Of a DNA stretch of 29,340 nucleotides, positions 9,328-18,377 are shown in pieces. A program made the translations under genes and the position numbers. The notes beneath the pieces were generated by a model that ran no database searches, was not told the origin of the DNA, and saw only the letters and a program-made list of their open reading frames with translations. This DNA is from a virus. Numbering within the stretch: position 1 is the stretch's first letter; each line of letters begins with the position of its first letter. The DNA is taken from the IMG/VR virus record IMGVR_UViG_3300021181_000032, positions 1-29,340 of that record; one strand, written 5' to 3'.

Positions 9328-11142
9328 TTACGCCTTTGCCAAGTCTTTTACACTACCAGCCATTTTCATCATATATACGTATACCTGCCCTTCCAATTGT
9401 ATTTCCCAAAACGTTGCCTTCTGTCCATCGGGTATTAACAGAACTTCACCATCTGTTATTATTTCTCGAACAACAACCGGATTACCATTAGCATAAATTC
9501 GAGCGATCAAATATTGTTTAGTAGGATCAAATACTTGAGATTGGTTGTTATTTCGAGTTTGAGGAGTAGGAGGTGTAATTGTCACTTCTGGTGGCACATT
9601 AAAGTGAATTTTAAGTGCCTTCATATCCTCGGGTTTTGGTAAACGAAACTTCTTTGACTTCCATACCCATGAAAGTAATATACCGCCCGATGGTGCAAAC
9701 CACCACCGAACGTCAGTGTTATGAACTAAAAATAACTGCCCTGATAACTCGTCCCAATATAGATTAACAATCTTTTCACTTGGCTCTAATAGAGCCTGTA
9801 TATAAACAGCTGGAACGTTTTTTTCCAATTGATCCAATATAACTCCATTAGGAACAATCTCTGATGAAGATCCTTTAAAGAATGCTGTATAAGACAGACC
9901 AGTCCGCCCTGCTGCCCATGTGTTAGGAGTTAAAGAATTAAAAAATTCCCGCTCCATGAACATCTGTGTTACGTTTATGGTGCCAGATGTATTAAGTAAT
10001 ATTAATCCATTAGGTGAGGCATAATACGTACCTTCACCTGCCGCAAAGACCGATCCACGCCCAATACATGGTTCGTTCGCTGTTACCTTACCAATCGTCA
10101 TAGTATCAGGCGTCGTGCCCGTTGCAATAAATGGTTGACCTTCTGTCAATACGCTTAACGAACTCCCAATAGCATTCAATGCAACAGTAGGATAGTCTAC
10201 CGTTAACGCATAAGTAGCAGGCCACGAATGAGGTAAAAATGCCGTACTAAACCATATTTCACGTTCATTTGTCCATCCCGCCATAATACCATTTGCCATC
10301 ATTACGACGCCCTGCAAACCGGCAGGAGGGCCAGTATAAACTGTCGAGTTTAATACTGTGTTGTTTGTGATTTGATCAGCAGTTTGGGAGTCGTTATAGA
10401 CAATTGGTGCTCCGGGAGTGGTAATAGGTATGTTAGTAGTATTAACTTGGAAGAACTCAGCATTGCCAGAGCTATCTGTAACGGTGCGATAGATACGGAT
10501 ACCAGAGAGGTTTCTATTAAGTAAGTTGGCACTACTCGGAGAGTAAACCGTAATAGTCCATGTCGTACCGGGGCCGGGGTCACCACTTGCGGTAGTCGGT
10601 GGCGACGGCGCTCCCTCTTCTCCATATGCACTGACATACGTATAAATATAAGAACGAGTCTCTTGTGGATTAGGACTAACGACCGGAGCAGGGACGACAC
10701 CGGGAGCGGTAGCAGGTACAGGGATACCCAAAAGATAATATGGGCCGGGGGGAGTAGCTCGAAGATTACTTAGGGGAGCGTAAAATGGTGTAGAGAACCA
10801 TCCGCTACCATCGTCAATAAATTGGTCAGATGGAAAGAAGTAATACCTAGCGTATTGATCCCCAACCACGGGGCTACGAATAACGTTCATGTATGGGTCA
10901 GGAAATTCCAGCCAAAGAGAATTTGTCCAATCCTCAAGGTTCTCGTTAAGTGGGATACGATAAACCTGTTTGGTTGTAAGAGGACGTATTAGAGTATAAA
11001 CTGGTTGAGAAGCACGAAGTCCTCTTATAGCACCTTTAAAGAGCCATGTATTCTGAGCAAATTGGGCGTAGTTGTCCGGTAGCAAAGTTGGGTCACGTAC
11101 AGGCAACATACCTGCAAAATCTGCAACACCTAATGTTGTCAT
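9328..11142 (-). CDS. Tail nozzle-like virion protein (T7 gp12-like role)
   Basis: 604 residues. The N-terminus (FAGMLPVRDPTLLPDNYAQFA, then IRGLRASQPVYTL) has the layout of podovirus tail tubular protein B/nozzle proteins, which open with a Gly/Pro-rich peptide, an N-x-W/x-x-x-G turn and the phrase 'GLR.P'. A further block near residues 165-185 (RSYIYTYVSAYGEEGAPSPP) is one I recognise from many uncharacterised podophage virion proteins. The central part (WTNEREIWFSTAFLPHSWP, then SVFAAGEGTYYASPNGLIL) looks like propeller blades. It follows the adaptor genes and precedes the fibre and GNAT-like genes, as gp12 does in T7. The nozzle assignment is by analogy; membership in a conserved phage virion family is firmer. 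Confidence 0.75.
   Translation of the reverse strand: MTTLGVADFAGMLPVRDPTLLPDNYAQFAQNTWLFKGAIRGLRASQPVYTLIRPLTTKQVYRIPLNENLEDWTNSLWLEFPDPYMNVIRSPVVGDQYARYYFFPSDQFIDDGSGWFSTPFYAPLSNLRATPPGPYYLLGIPVPATAPGVVPAPVVSPNPQETRSYIYTYVSAYGEEGAPSPPTTASGDPGPGTTWTITVYSPSSANLLNRNLSGIRIYRTVTDSSGNAEFFQVNTTNIPITTPGAPIVYNDSQTADQITNNTVLNSTVYTGPPAGLQGVVMMANGIMAGWTNEREIWFSTAFLPHSWPATYALTVDYPTVALNAIGSSLSVLTEGQPFIATGTTPDTMTIGKVTANEPCIGRGSVFAAGEGTYYASPNGLILLNTSGTINVTQMFMEREFFNSLTPNTWAAGRTGLSYTAFFKGSSSEIVPNGVILDQLEKNVPAVYIQALLEPSEKIVNLYWDELSGQLFLVHNTDVRWWFAPSGGILLSWVWKSKKFRLPKPEDMKALKIHFNVPPEVTITPPTPQTRNNNQSQVFDPTKQYLIARIYANGNPVVVREIITDGEVLLIPDGQKATFWEIQLEGQVYVYMMKMAGSVKDLAKA
10532..10546. repeat. Dispersed palindrome copy 12
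   Basis: CTACTCGGAGAGTAA, inside the nozzle-like gene and read as VYSPSS. One centre base departs from the consensus. Confidence 0.7.
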
Positions 11143-11144
11143 GT

Positions 11145-11447
11145 TTACTTTTCTTGAGTTCTCGCAATACGCCTTTCAGCAAATCGCTTCCCATAGTCAA
11201 GTTCAGCCTGACGCCGTTGACTGTATTGATCCGCCGCTCTCTTTCCTGCGGCCATCTCGTCATGAGTGATATCCGTCATCATATGGTCAACACTGTCGAC
11301 TGTGGTCATATGAGCGGCAGGAGGGGAACCCATTTCAGAGTTGTTCTTCGGGATATCTTCTGGGTCAGGGGTTAGCGATGTAGCAGGTGGCGTGTATATC
11401 ACAGTTTTTGTAGTAAGGGGGTTTGGTTTGACCGGAGATGTTGCCAT
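11145..11447 (-). CDS. Small hydrophilic protein, unknown function
   Basis: 100 residues from ATG 11447, chosen because GGGAG lies 6 nt upstream, inside the palindrome at 11452-11466. A frame 24 codons longer would overlap the spike gene end and has no such site. The N-terminal half is Pro/Thr-rich. The C-terminal half (KRAADQYSQRRQAELDYGKRFAE) is strongly charged and helical. No family is recognised. It lies two bases before the nozzle-like gene and may be a small virion or assembly protein. Confidence 0.65.
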   Translation of the reverse strand: MATSPVKPNPLTTKTVIYTPPATSLTPDPEDIPKNNSEMGSPPAAHMTTVDSVDHMMTDITHDEMAAGKRAADQYSQRRQAELDYGKRFAERRIARTQEK

Positions 11448-11451
11448 GTTG

Positions 11452-11466
11452 TTACTCCCAGAGTGT
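11452..11466. repeat. Dispersed palindrome copy 13, intergenic
   Basis: TTACTCCCAGAGTGT, perfect core, between the spike stop (11473-11475) and the ATG at 11447, for which it provides the GGGAG ribosome site. Confidence 0.9.
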
Positions 11467-11472
11467 TGTATG

Positions 11473-14400
11473 TTAAAACCCAGTGCAGGGGCCGAACGCG
11501 ATTTGATCTGACGCCGCAAGACCAGTAAGAGCGGTGAATGTTATTGACGTTGGCGTATAGGCAGTTTCTTTCAATGAATTAGTGGGCGTTGTCATATCGT
11601 CTGCGCCGCAACGCCATCCAGTTGGCGCGTTTGCTGCTGCGGGCATAGAGAGAATAATCGTCCCATTAGAAGCACACGCACCGGCTGCTCTAAACGAACC
11701 TGTGCTCATGCCGCCAACTTGAGTGTTAATAGCACACGAACCAGAATTGACTGGCCTCGTACCACCTGAGACAATAGCGTTGTATTGCCAAGTATTACCG
11801 CCGGTATCGAGCGAAATTGGATCGGAGGGGTTCATCGGCGTTGTTGAGAGATTGCTAGTGTCAAACCACTCGCCTTGACCACCCGCCGCCGCAGCCGTGT
11901 TGATGCGCACATCCCCCTGTCGTTTTGAAGTAGCAAGGATCGTGTCGCCAGTCGCCACTGTATTTATTGATTGCAATGGCATAAAGACACGCGGAAGATT
12001 GGTGCACGATACGATAGTGCCAATTACAGCGGAATTAAACGCATTGGTGAGCGGCCCCGGCGACACGCCCGTGCAAGTATTAACCGGGATCAGGAGATTA
12101 GTTGTACCATAATAATCTTGGGCGATGATTGCTGTCGCGCCAGCCAGCAAATTATCCCGACTGCCAATGCTAGCGCTAGCCGCCGCTGCACTCAATGTAA
12201 TCGTCGGTTGCGCAGCGTTACAAGCAGGTACCGACGGAACCGTGCCAAGAATAAAATTATTTCCTCTAGTCGAGTCAACCAAAGTACGCGGAAAAATAAT
12301 GCCAGTGCAAGCACTCAAAGGAATACTAAAGTTGCTGGTAGTCACTGGATCAGTTGCAGTGATGCCAGTCGACTGAGTGATAGTCGCTGCACTAATACCT
12401 GCATCAAGCAAGCGCTCAGTACCAGGCCCTTGAGCATTTGAGAGTAAAATACCAAACCGTGCAAGAGGACTAACAGTAGCCGGATTATAACCCTTATATT
12501 CAACATTAGCGAGCGCAAAGACCGGATTGGTGCCACCCGGACTCACATTATAACTGTAAGCACTAAGGAACCCATTGTAACCAAAAGTCACTGGCGCACC
12601 ACCCGGCGCTCCACAATATCTGTCAAAATACATCGCATAAAATAAAGGATTGAGACCGCCCGCAATGCCAACACATGGTAGGTTGTTTTGCGGTGCACCA
12701 CCTGTCGGCTGAGTAACCGAAAGCGTATCACCCGCAATACTCGTCATAAGGGAGTTAGATAAAAACATCACACCCGCCGCTGAAACGTTCTGGATTTTAG
12801 TTCCAGCCGGGATTGACGCGGGATTGGTCAAATCGCTAATGCCAAGCCCTTCAAACATCCAACGGTTGCCACCGCCGGGAAAGCCCAAAACATTACTACC
12901 GGGAGTGCCGGTCGGAGTGGAAGTGTTTTGACCCGCAATACTACGAAAGCGCCATACGCCATTACCAGTAAATTGGCCCCCAGAAATCCCCCACGCATCA
13001 GGTGGAGTTTGAAGCTGTGGACCAATCCACAATGACGATAGTGAACCCGCGTTGTTATAGCCAAGCGGATAAGTGAACCCTAAGCCGCTGTTCGGGCTGA
13101 CACCAATCGGCTCGCAAACACCATAAGTATAAAAGGAGCTATAGATACCCGACCAAGCAGTTGCATTGAAACCGCCGCAATTTTGCAGCACATTTATCGC
13201 TGAATAAGAATTATCCCCACTGTTGTAGATATCGCCTGAATAAAACGAGCCAACCTGTCCTAGATCAGCAACATCAGCTATCCGATTGCGCGCGTAGAAA
13301 TTACCAAAGTTAGAACTGCCGCCAGTGTTACTCCCAAGTGTCCACTTACCAAGAAGACTCTCAGTGATATTGTTACCCGCATCAACACTACCAGTAACAT
13401 TCAATCCGACACTGGTGATACCTGCCATCTTCAAACCAATTGGGAAACCAATAATATTATTGTTATGCGAAGTGCCATTGACAGTTCGATTAAGCCCAGT
13501 CGGCACCTCCCAAAGCAAACCGTTCGTTTGTGATACGGTTGCCCACACAAGATTATGACCAACGTTATCAAGCACGCTGACCCGATTGCCGCGCGCCAGA
13601 TAATCCACTGCGCCGAACGCAAAAGCATTATTCCAGAGTGCATCGCCGCTTCTCAACGGAATATTTGGGTTGCCACCGCCGTTAATAGTGAAAATGGCGC
13701 TGGTAAATAGAAGTCCGTCAGTTGCACCCTGTGAAGCGGTCTGCGGCGAAGCAGTGAGTACCGCCAGATTGGCGACCGGATCGCACAACGACACCGTGCC
13801 AACTAATCTATTAGGTGAATAGTTTGTATCAAACAATTGTGTGCCTTCCCCCACTGGCACACCATTTGAATTACAATTGCCCGCCGTTATCGGAATAGCT
13901 GCGCCAATCGTGAACACAGTCGGTGTTGCAACCGTTTGTGGGCCGCTGAGCGTATAATTGCCAGTGGCGTTGGTGCAGCCGCTAGTCGCGCCACCGGGCA
14001 ATTGCGTAACAGTAGGCGTATAAGCCACACCAATCGGGTCATAGCCATTGGCAAAAGCACTACCACCGTTAACCGTCGAACCGACGCAAACCTGTCCGGT
14101 TACTGCGCTCACCGCCATCGTTGTATTATTAATCGTCGCCATGACTTGGTTCGCCGTAGTTGCCCACGCAGCTGTCGCAGTACCTGTTGATGGTCCTTGC
14201 GTTGTAACCTGATATGCCAAAGCAGCGGGCAGACGCTCAATCAAGAAACCAGTAGCAGCGGCGTAATAAGGATAACTAGGAGCACCACCAGTAAAAGGAG
14301 ATGCAAAATTCAGGGTTTGGCCGCCAGTTGGACCAGAAACGCTGCTCAAGTAAGCACCAGGCTGGATCGCCAACTGAGCGCTAGACAAATAATTCAGCGA

Positions 14401-15144
14401 CGCAACAACAATAATACCATCACCTGCCTGCCAAGGTGGTGGCTCAAACGGTCCCCACGGCGTATTCTGACCGTACATAAAACTCAATGTCATAGAAGTA
14501 TTATTAAGCTGATTGACCATCGAGCCCATGCCATAGCCAAGACTGGCGATCTGGCATCCGGTAATGTCCGCGCCTTCAGCGTTACCACCGTCTGGCGTCT
14601 GCACGTCACTTTCCATCCTGACGCCGTCAACACCTGCGTCAAATAATAAAGTAACACCAGCAAACACGTCATTACCGGCGGAACCGCTGCCGCAATTGAT
14701 TTGACCACTACGGCTCATTTCAAGTGGTTGTTTAAGAAAATAAATAGTGTTCGCCTGACCAGCTTTAGCTGGAAATTTTACCGTCGAAGAACCACCATAT
14801 TGAGATGGTACAGTGCCAGGCATTGAAGCAAAATTACCGATCACATTCATCAATGTCGAAACTAATGGTCCATTGTCGAATGGCGTCAGCGATGTAAGCG
14901 GTTGCATACCAATATTAGGCTGAGTAACAATGATTGAACCATCTGCACTAAACCCAGTAAATGTATGCGATACCGAGTCAACAGTACCAATTTTAACCCA
15001 AGTCCGGGTATTGTCAAGTACCTGTAAAACTTCTGGCACTGTCGTAGGAGTAATGCCCATCTGCGCCGGTGATGGCGCTTGCGCGAACGCACTTACCCCA
15101 AGAGTAAGGAGGCTACCACCAAAAAGTAAGGCTCGTTTAAACAT
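11473..15144 (-). CDS. Spike-like protein with N-terminal signal peptide
   Basis: 1223 residues. The ATG overlaps the end of the preceding gene by eight bases. Residues 1-21 form a clear secretion signal: Lys3-Arg4, a hydrophobic core, and an AFA|QA cleavage site after Ala21. The remainder is Gly/Ser/Thr/Asn-rich with regularly spaced small residues and many short beta-strand-like segments (for example SDVQTPDGGNAEGADITGC and NITESLLGKWTLGSN), which suggests a beta-helix of the spike/pectate-lyase-like type. The C-terminal part has paired cysteines (WRCGADD, GPCTGF). It lies in the adaptor-to-nozzle interval. A signal peptide is odd for a protein assembled in the cytoplasm. No glycan-cleaving residues can be assigned by eye. 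Except at its 5' end it lacks clear copies of the dispersed palindrome. Confidence 0.8.
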   Translation of the reverse strand: MFKRALLFGGSLLTLGVSAFAQAPSPAQMGITPTTVPEVLQVLDNTRTWVKIGTVDSVSHTFTGFSADGSIIVTQPNIGMQPLTSLTPFDNGPLVSTLMNVIGNFASMPGTVPSQYGGSSTVKFPAKAGQANTIYFLKQPLEMSRSGQINCGSGSAGNDVFAGVTLLFDAGVDGVRMESDVQTPDGGNAEGADITGCQIASLGYGMGSMVNQLNNTSMTLSFMYGQNTPWGPFEPPPWQAGDGIIVVASLNYLSSAQLAIQPGAYLSSVSGPTGGQTLNFASPFTGGAPSYPYYAAATGFLIERLPAALAYQVTTQGPSTGTATAAWATTANQVMATINNTTMAVSAVTGQVCVGSTVNGGSAFANGYDPIGVAYTPTVTQLPGGATSGCTNATGNYTLSGPQTVATPTVFTIGAAIPITAGNCNSNGVPVGEGTQLFDTNYSPNRLVGTVSLCDPVANLAVLTASPQTASQGATDGLLFTSAIFTINGGGNPNIPLRSGDALWNNAFAFGAVDYLARGNRVSVLDNVGHNLVWATVSQTNGLLWEVPTGLNRTVNGTSHNNNIIGFPIGLKMAGITSVGLNVTGSVDAGNNITESLLGKWTLGSNTGGSSNFGNFYARNRIADVADLGQVGSFYSGDIYNSGDNSYSAINVLQNCGGFNATAWSGIYSSFYTYGVCEPIGVSPNSGLGFTYPLGYNNAGSLSSLWIGPQLQTPPDAWGISGGQFTGNGVWRFRSIAGQNTSTPTGTPGSNVLGFPGGGNRWMFEGLGISDLTNPASIPAGTKIQNVSAAGVMFLSNSLMTSIAGDTLSVTQPTGGAPQNNLPCVGIAGGLNPLFYAMYFDRYCGAPGGAPVTFGYNGFLSAYSYNVSPGGTNPVFALANVEYKGYNPATVSPLARFGILLSNAQGPGTERLLDAGISAATITQSTGITATDPVTTSNFSIPLSACTGIIFPRTLVDSTRGNNFILGTVPSVPACNAAQPTITLSAAAASASIGSRDNLLAGATAIIAQDYYGTTNLLIPVNTCTGVSPGPLTNAFNSAVIGTIVSCTNLPRVFMPLQSINTVATGDTILATSKRQGDVRINTAAAAGGQGEWFDTSNLSTTPMNPSDPISLDTGGNTWQYNAIVSGGTRPVNSGSCAINTQVGGMSTGSFRAAGACASNGTIILSMPAAANAPTGWRCGADDMTTPTNSLKETAYTPTSITFTALTGLAASDQIAFGPCTGF
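15093..15107. repeat. Dispersed palindrome copy 14
   Basis: TTACCCCAAGAGTAA, one change in the core. It encodes part of the spike signal peptide core (LTLGVS). Confidence 0.75.
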
Positions 15145-16075
15145 GTGTGTATACAGCGATGACCGCTGCTCCCGGTGGAACTGAGTAGATAGTGCTAACC
15201 CAAGTCAAAGTATTATCGGAAATCGTGAACGCAATATCAGGACCAATTGGGAAGAATGCCGTTCCACTGACGAACAGCATCATCACATTACCATCCGGTG
15301 CATAAGACAAAGGAGGTATAACATTAATTGTTGCAATGGGGAGATATTCCATCTTTATTGCCGCACCTAACGGTGGCGCAGGCGGTGAGGGTGGAGGCGG
15401 CACGGAGAGAATATCAATGACAATTTCTTGACCTACTACAGTGGGTGTCAACAAAGTAATTTGATTGTTAGCTACACTAACTAAATAATCATAAATAGGG
15501 ACTATTCTGTCACCAGTGCTATAAACATTTACATTGTTGCCGCTTAGGAGTCCCACACGACCAAACTGATCCGGTATACCCAGATCAAACACAATTTGAT
15601 TTGCAATGGCTTTATAGTATAACGTGCTCGAAATAATAACTGGAGCCGGTCCATAAAGAAGACCCGGACCAGTATACGGTGCTAGATTGCACGACTGAAC
15701 CGTAACAACAATACGGTCAATCCATATTTCACCACTTGATAATTTTGTTGTTGCAGTAATCACGTACGACGTACCAACTACCCCACCGCTAACCTGAAAC
15801 GTTGAGATACTACCGACAAGTGTAATGTCAGTAACAACTAACATTTCCACTGCCATCTGTGCTACGTCATACGCGATAGTCTCAATAGTTACTCCAGTGG
15901 GTAATTGCTGAGTATAGTCAAACGTAATTAACGTCTTTGCCGAAACATCGACGGTCAACTGCCCATTCGCACAGTCACAACAACCATCAGGACCACTAGC
16001 AAGATTGCCTACTTGGTAATATGGCCCCATAGGGGGTGGAGCCGTTACACCGGGAATTGGGTATGGAAAGGTCAT
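15137..16075 (-). CDS. Beta-rich virion protein, probable spike/fibre attachment or tail protein
   Basis: 312 residues, overlapping the adjacent adaptor gene by four bases and the spike gene by eight, so it is part of one coupled module. A segment at about 41-120 (LTVDVSAKTLITFDYTQQL, then GTSYVITATTKLSSGEIW) looks like an Ig-like beta sandwich. A Pro-rich hinge (PPPPSPPAPP) near residue 226 precedes a second beta domain ending VPPGAAVIAVYTHV. CCDC near residue 32 is notable. Two domains joined by a hinge suit a protein that links a spike to the tail. No family is named with confidence. Confidence 0.7.
   Translation of the reverse strand: MTFPYPIPGVTAPPPMGPYYQVGNLASGPDGCCDCANGQLTVDVSAKTLITFDYTQQLPTGVTIETIAYDVAQMAVEMLVVTDITLVGSISTFQVSGGVVGTSYVITATTKLSSGEIWIDRIVVTVQSCNLAPYTGPGLLYGPAPVIISSTLYYKAIANQIVFDLGIPDQFGRVGLLSGNNVNVYSTGDRIVPIYDYLVSVANNQITLLTPTVVGQEIVIDILSVPPPPSPPAPPLGAAIKMEYLPIATINVIPPLSYAPDGNVMMLFVSGTAFFPIGPDIAFTISDNTLTWVSTIYSVPPGAAVIAVYTHV
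15889..15904. repeat. Dispersed palindrome, 16-bp variant
   Basis: TTACTCCAGTGGGTAA. The arms are kept but the centre is one base longer; inside the 312-residue gene, read as LPTGVT. Confidence 0.45.
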
Positions 16076-16803
16076 GCTATCCTCGGCTGTCTATAATTCC
16101 AACCTTGTGGGAACATCCATCGTTGCCCACTATAAGTAAACATAGCCCTCGTTTCTGTTCTGGCCAGACCAACACCTTCATTAAATTTACGTCCATGAAA
16201 TGCCGCACCTTGCTGTGAACTATATCCCTTGCCCGGTTGCAACATCAGACGAGACTTTACACCAGAACAAAGATAATCATAATATTTAGACAAAATCCAA
16301 TCAGGAACGTTCGGTAGACCATCTTGATTTACCGGATCACCAATATTCAAAGCAACAGTAGCAATCCAATATTGAGGCTGTTGCGGATTTGTCTTAATAC
16401 GCATAATCGGACAAGATGTGCCTGCGTTTAATAAGACGGCAGAGATGGGGACAGAGTACGCTGGGTTAATTGACTCGCTAGTTCCATCCAACTCGTTGTT
16501 AGGCAACAACGCCAAAAACTGTGGAGGGCTCATTGGCAGATACTGAGGGGGTATTGGAGGCGGGAAACGAGGAAGCATTACTTGCATTAAGCGATTAACT
16601 ACAACCGACGAGCCACAAACTTCAAGAACATAATCGTTTGTGCTTGGGACAATACTGACAACAGTTTCGTATAGCCAGCAATTTGAGCGAGCGAAAAACT
16701 CTTTGAGTGCATCAAAGAGGGCCATATAAATAACGCCATCGAGCGCGCCGGGGCACGTCATGCGCGTAGCGTCGATAATACGAACTTGAGTCTGGGTAGC
16801 CAT
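16072..16803 (-). CDS. Head-to-tail adaptor-like protein (T7 gp11-like role)
   Basis: 243 residues. Two ATG codons are in tandem; the second (16803) is preferred because GGAG lies 5 nt upstream, against 2 nt for the first (16806). The opening pattern (CPGALDGVIYMALFDALKEFFARSNCW) is the helical bundle typical of podophage tail tubular A/adaptor-type proteins: a P-G-A turn, an acidic helix and an E-F-x-x-x-S-x-x-W motif. The remainder is beta-rich with a Pro-rich loop (FPPPIPPQYLPMSPPQF). It sits just downstream of the other adaptor gene and capsid, where such proteins form the ring between portal and nozzle. Confidence 0.78.
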   Translation of the reverse strand: MATQTQVRIIDATRMTCPGALDGVIYMALFDALKEFFARSNCWLYETVVSIVPSTNDYVLEVCGSSVVVNRLMQVMLPRFPPPIPPQYLPMSPPQFLALLPNNELDGTSESINPAYSVPISAVLLNAGTSCPIMRIKTNPQQPQYWIATVALNIGDPVNQDGLPNVPDWILSKYYDYLCSGVKSRLMLQPGKGYSSQQGAAFHGRKFNEGVGLARTETRAMFTYSGQRWMFPQGWNYRQPRIA

Positions 16804-16805
16804 CA

Positions 16806-16820
16806 TTACTCCAAGAGTAT
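16806..16820. repeat. Dispersed palindrome copy 15, intergenic
   Basis: TTACTCCAAGAGTAT, perfect core. It fills the gap exactly: its right end shares a base with the stop codon at 16820-16822 and its left half contains the GGAG for the next gene. Confidence 0.9.
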
Positions 16821-17215
16821 TACGCCGCCAAGCTCATAACAGCACCGACAAACTTCTGATGGAACATTTGTGCCCTTACGTCCGTTGTATCCTCAACATC
16901 CCAGAACTGTAGCAGTCCCGCCATGTACCATATCGTTGGCTGAAAAAACGGACGTGGTATAGGCACAAGATCAGTCGGTGACTCGGCCGAGAATATACCC
17001 GGCACGAGAGGATCAAGTGTTGCTTTCTTAGGAAGTGGTTGCTGGTATTTAATATCTAAGAAGAAATCAGGACGTATTCTTGCAATCTCACCGACAGCAT
17101 TATTAAGCGCAGTAGCAATATTGTCGTCAGAGTAACGATAAGGAGGCCCAACCAAGTCTTGTAAGAAAGACCTAGTTAGAGATAGATAGTCACTTACCAA
17201 GAAATACGTAGCCAA
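16820..17215 (-). CDS. Head completion/adaptor protein, DUF6682-like
   Basis: 131 residues. The start codon is TTG at 17215; AGGTGAG, 6 nt upstream, supports it and no ATG is nearby. The pattern LTRSFLQDLVGPPYRYSDDN, then ALNNAVGEIARIRPD, matches what I know of DUF6682-type phage adaptors: a helical pair with a Y/W-x-D/E-x-x-(L/I)-x-x-x-L-N core followed by R-P-D. It is the first gene after the capsid terminator, so read-through or a separate start would set a lower level than for capsid. The likely role is joining portal to tail. Confidence 0.75.
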   Translation of the reverse strand: MATYFLVSDYLSLTRSFLQDLVGPPYRYSDDNIATALNNAVGEIARIRPDFFLDIKYQQPLPKKATLDPLVPGIFSAESPTDLVPIPRPFFQPTIWYMAGLLQFWDVEDTTDVRAQMFHQKFVGAVMSLAA

Positions 17216-17230
17216 TGTACACTCACCTTA

Positions 17231-17245
17231 TTACTCTAAGAGTGT
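17231..17245. repeat. Dispersed palindrome copy 16, intergenic
   Basis: TTACTCTAAGAGTGT, perfect core, between the capsid terminator and the ribosome site of the adaptor gene. On the minus strand it directly follows the terminator T-tract. Confidence 0.88.
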
Positions 17246-17281
17246 AAAAAGCTGGGCAAGAACTGCGCATCTCTTGCCCAG
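17246..17281 (-). terminator. Intrinsic terminator after the capsid gene
   Basis: On the minus strand a 10-bp stem, CTGGGCAAGA paired with TCTTGCCCAG, around a 10-nt loop, is followed by CTTTTT. It starts 32 nt past the capsid stop. A partial terminator here, as behind T7 gene 10, would keep capsid transcripts more abundant than those of the tail genes. Confidence 0.88.
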
Positions 17282-17312
17282 ATAGTTTAGGAGTGGGAGG
17301 ACACACCCCTAA

Positions 17313-18347
17313 TTACGGACCTGCTTGGACCACGATAGCCTCGCAGAGAGCAACAACGCCCAGCGGGGGCGCAGGCAACCCTGCTCGACCATAGACCTGA
17401 AGTCCACGCAAGATTTGACCGAACGTCCGCTCAGAGCGAAGCGTTTCCACGTTGGTCAACTGCGACGCGAACGTAAGTCCGTGTGCATGACCGCCGTAGA
17501 TAACCCACTCTGTAGCCGCCAAGCCGGGAGAACCGGCCGGACCACTAGGGAGCAAGTTTGACGCGTAGATGGTAAACCGATCCACCTGCCCGAACCGACC
17601 GTTACGAAGGATCGAGACTTGATCGCCAGACAAGAACACTTCGCGAAGTTCTGACCGCTTAATCTGGAACGACGCCCAAGTAGGCATCACAATCCAGCGT
17701 CCAGTTTCGGGAATGTTCTGTTCGTCAAGCGCCTGACCGATACGCAAGATCACGTCGATCATCTCGACCTGACCCGTCGTCGGGTTACGACCCACTGTGC
17801 CGAGAGGTGTTCCGGTAACACCAAGATTGATGTTATGGGAAATAATTCCCGCCGCAACCCCACGGTTATTTGAGTCCGCCCATGGAGTAGCGCCGGTATT
17901 GCCGGAATGCATCCAATTCAGCACGTCGCTATCAACAGCGATCTTCATCTGCTCGGACGCGTCATCCGCCCAGATGCTCAAGTTGTTGATGTCCGATTGC
18001 TTCTCGATCACGTCATCGAGAATAGTCGCGAAGTACTTACCTTGGTCGATAAAGAGTTCGGTATTGCTGCCGACAGGACGTTGCAGAGTAAGGTCGCCGC
18101 CAACAAGATAATTGTTGATGGTGATTGTCGGCTTGGTGCGGATTTTAACGCGATCGCCGTAAGACTTAATCTCGCCTTCGTAGTCAGTGTTGGTAATAGC
18201 TGCGAGAACGGTAGCCGCGTAAAATTTTTCGATAAGCTTGCCCGACCATATTTCTGGAACGAAACCAGCAGCCACATAGTCAGGATTAATTGAACCAGCA
18301 GGATATAGCGGAGGTGTGGTACCTCCACCTGCAAGACCGAGTGCCAT
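17313..18347 (-). CDS. Major capsid protein, HK97-fold type
   Basis: 344 residues. The ATG at 18347 has GGAG 8 nt upstream. The N-terminal region (PEIWSGKLIEKFYAATVLAA, then GDRVKIRTKPTITINNY) is characteristic of podophage major capsid proteins: W-S-x-x-(L/I)-x-x-x-x-x-x-x-x-V-L, then the G-D-x-V-x-I strand. The centre holds a D-x-L-x-x-W segment and a WIVMPTWASFQIKRSELR domain, and the C-terminal part contains QVDRFTIYASNLLP, also typical of this family. It directly follows the scaffold gene and is followed by a strong terminator. No protease-cleaved delta domain is apparent. Confidence 0.92.
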   Translation of the reverse strand: MALGLAGGGTTPPLYPAGSINPDYVAAGFVPEIWSGKLIEKFYAATVLAAITNTDYEGEIKSYGDRVKIRTKPTITINNYLVGGDLTLQRPVGSNTELFIDQGKYFATILDDVIEKQSDINNLSIWADDASEQMKIAVDSDVLNWMHSGNTGATPWADSNNRGVAAGIISHNINLGVTGTPLGTVGRNPTTGQVEMIDVILRIGQALDEQNIPETGRWIVMPTWASFQIKRSELREVFLSGDQVSILRNGRFGQVDRFTIYASNLLPSGPAGSPGLAATEWVIYGGHAHGLTFASQLTNVETLRSERTFGQILRGLQVYGRAGLPAPPLGVVALCEAIVVQAGP

Positions 18348-18377
18348 TTTGTTTCTCCGTTAAGCCGTATTGTTGAC

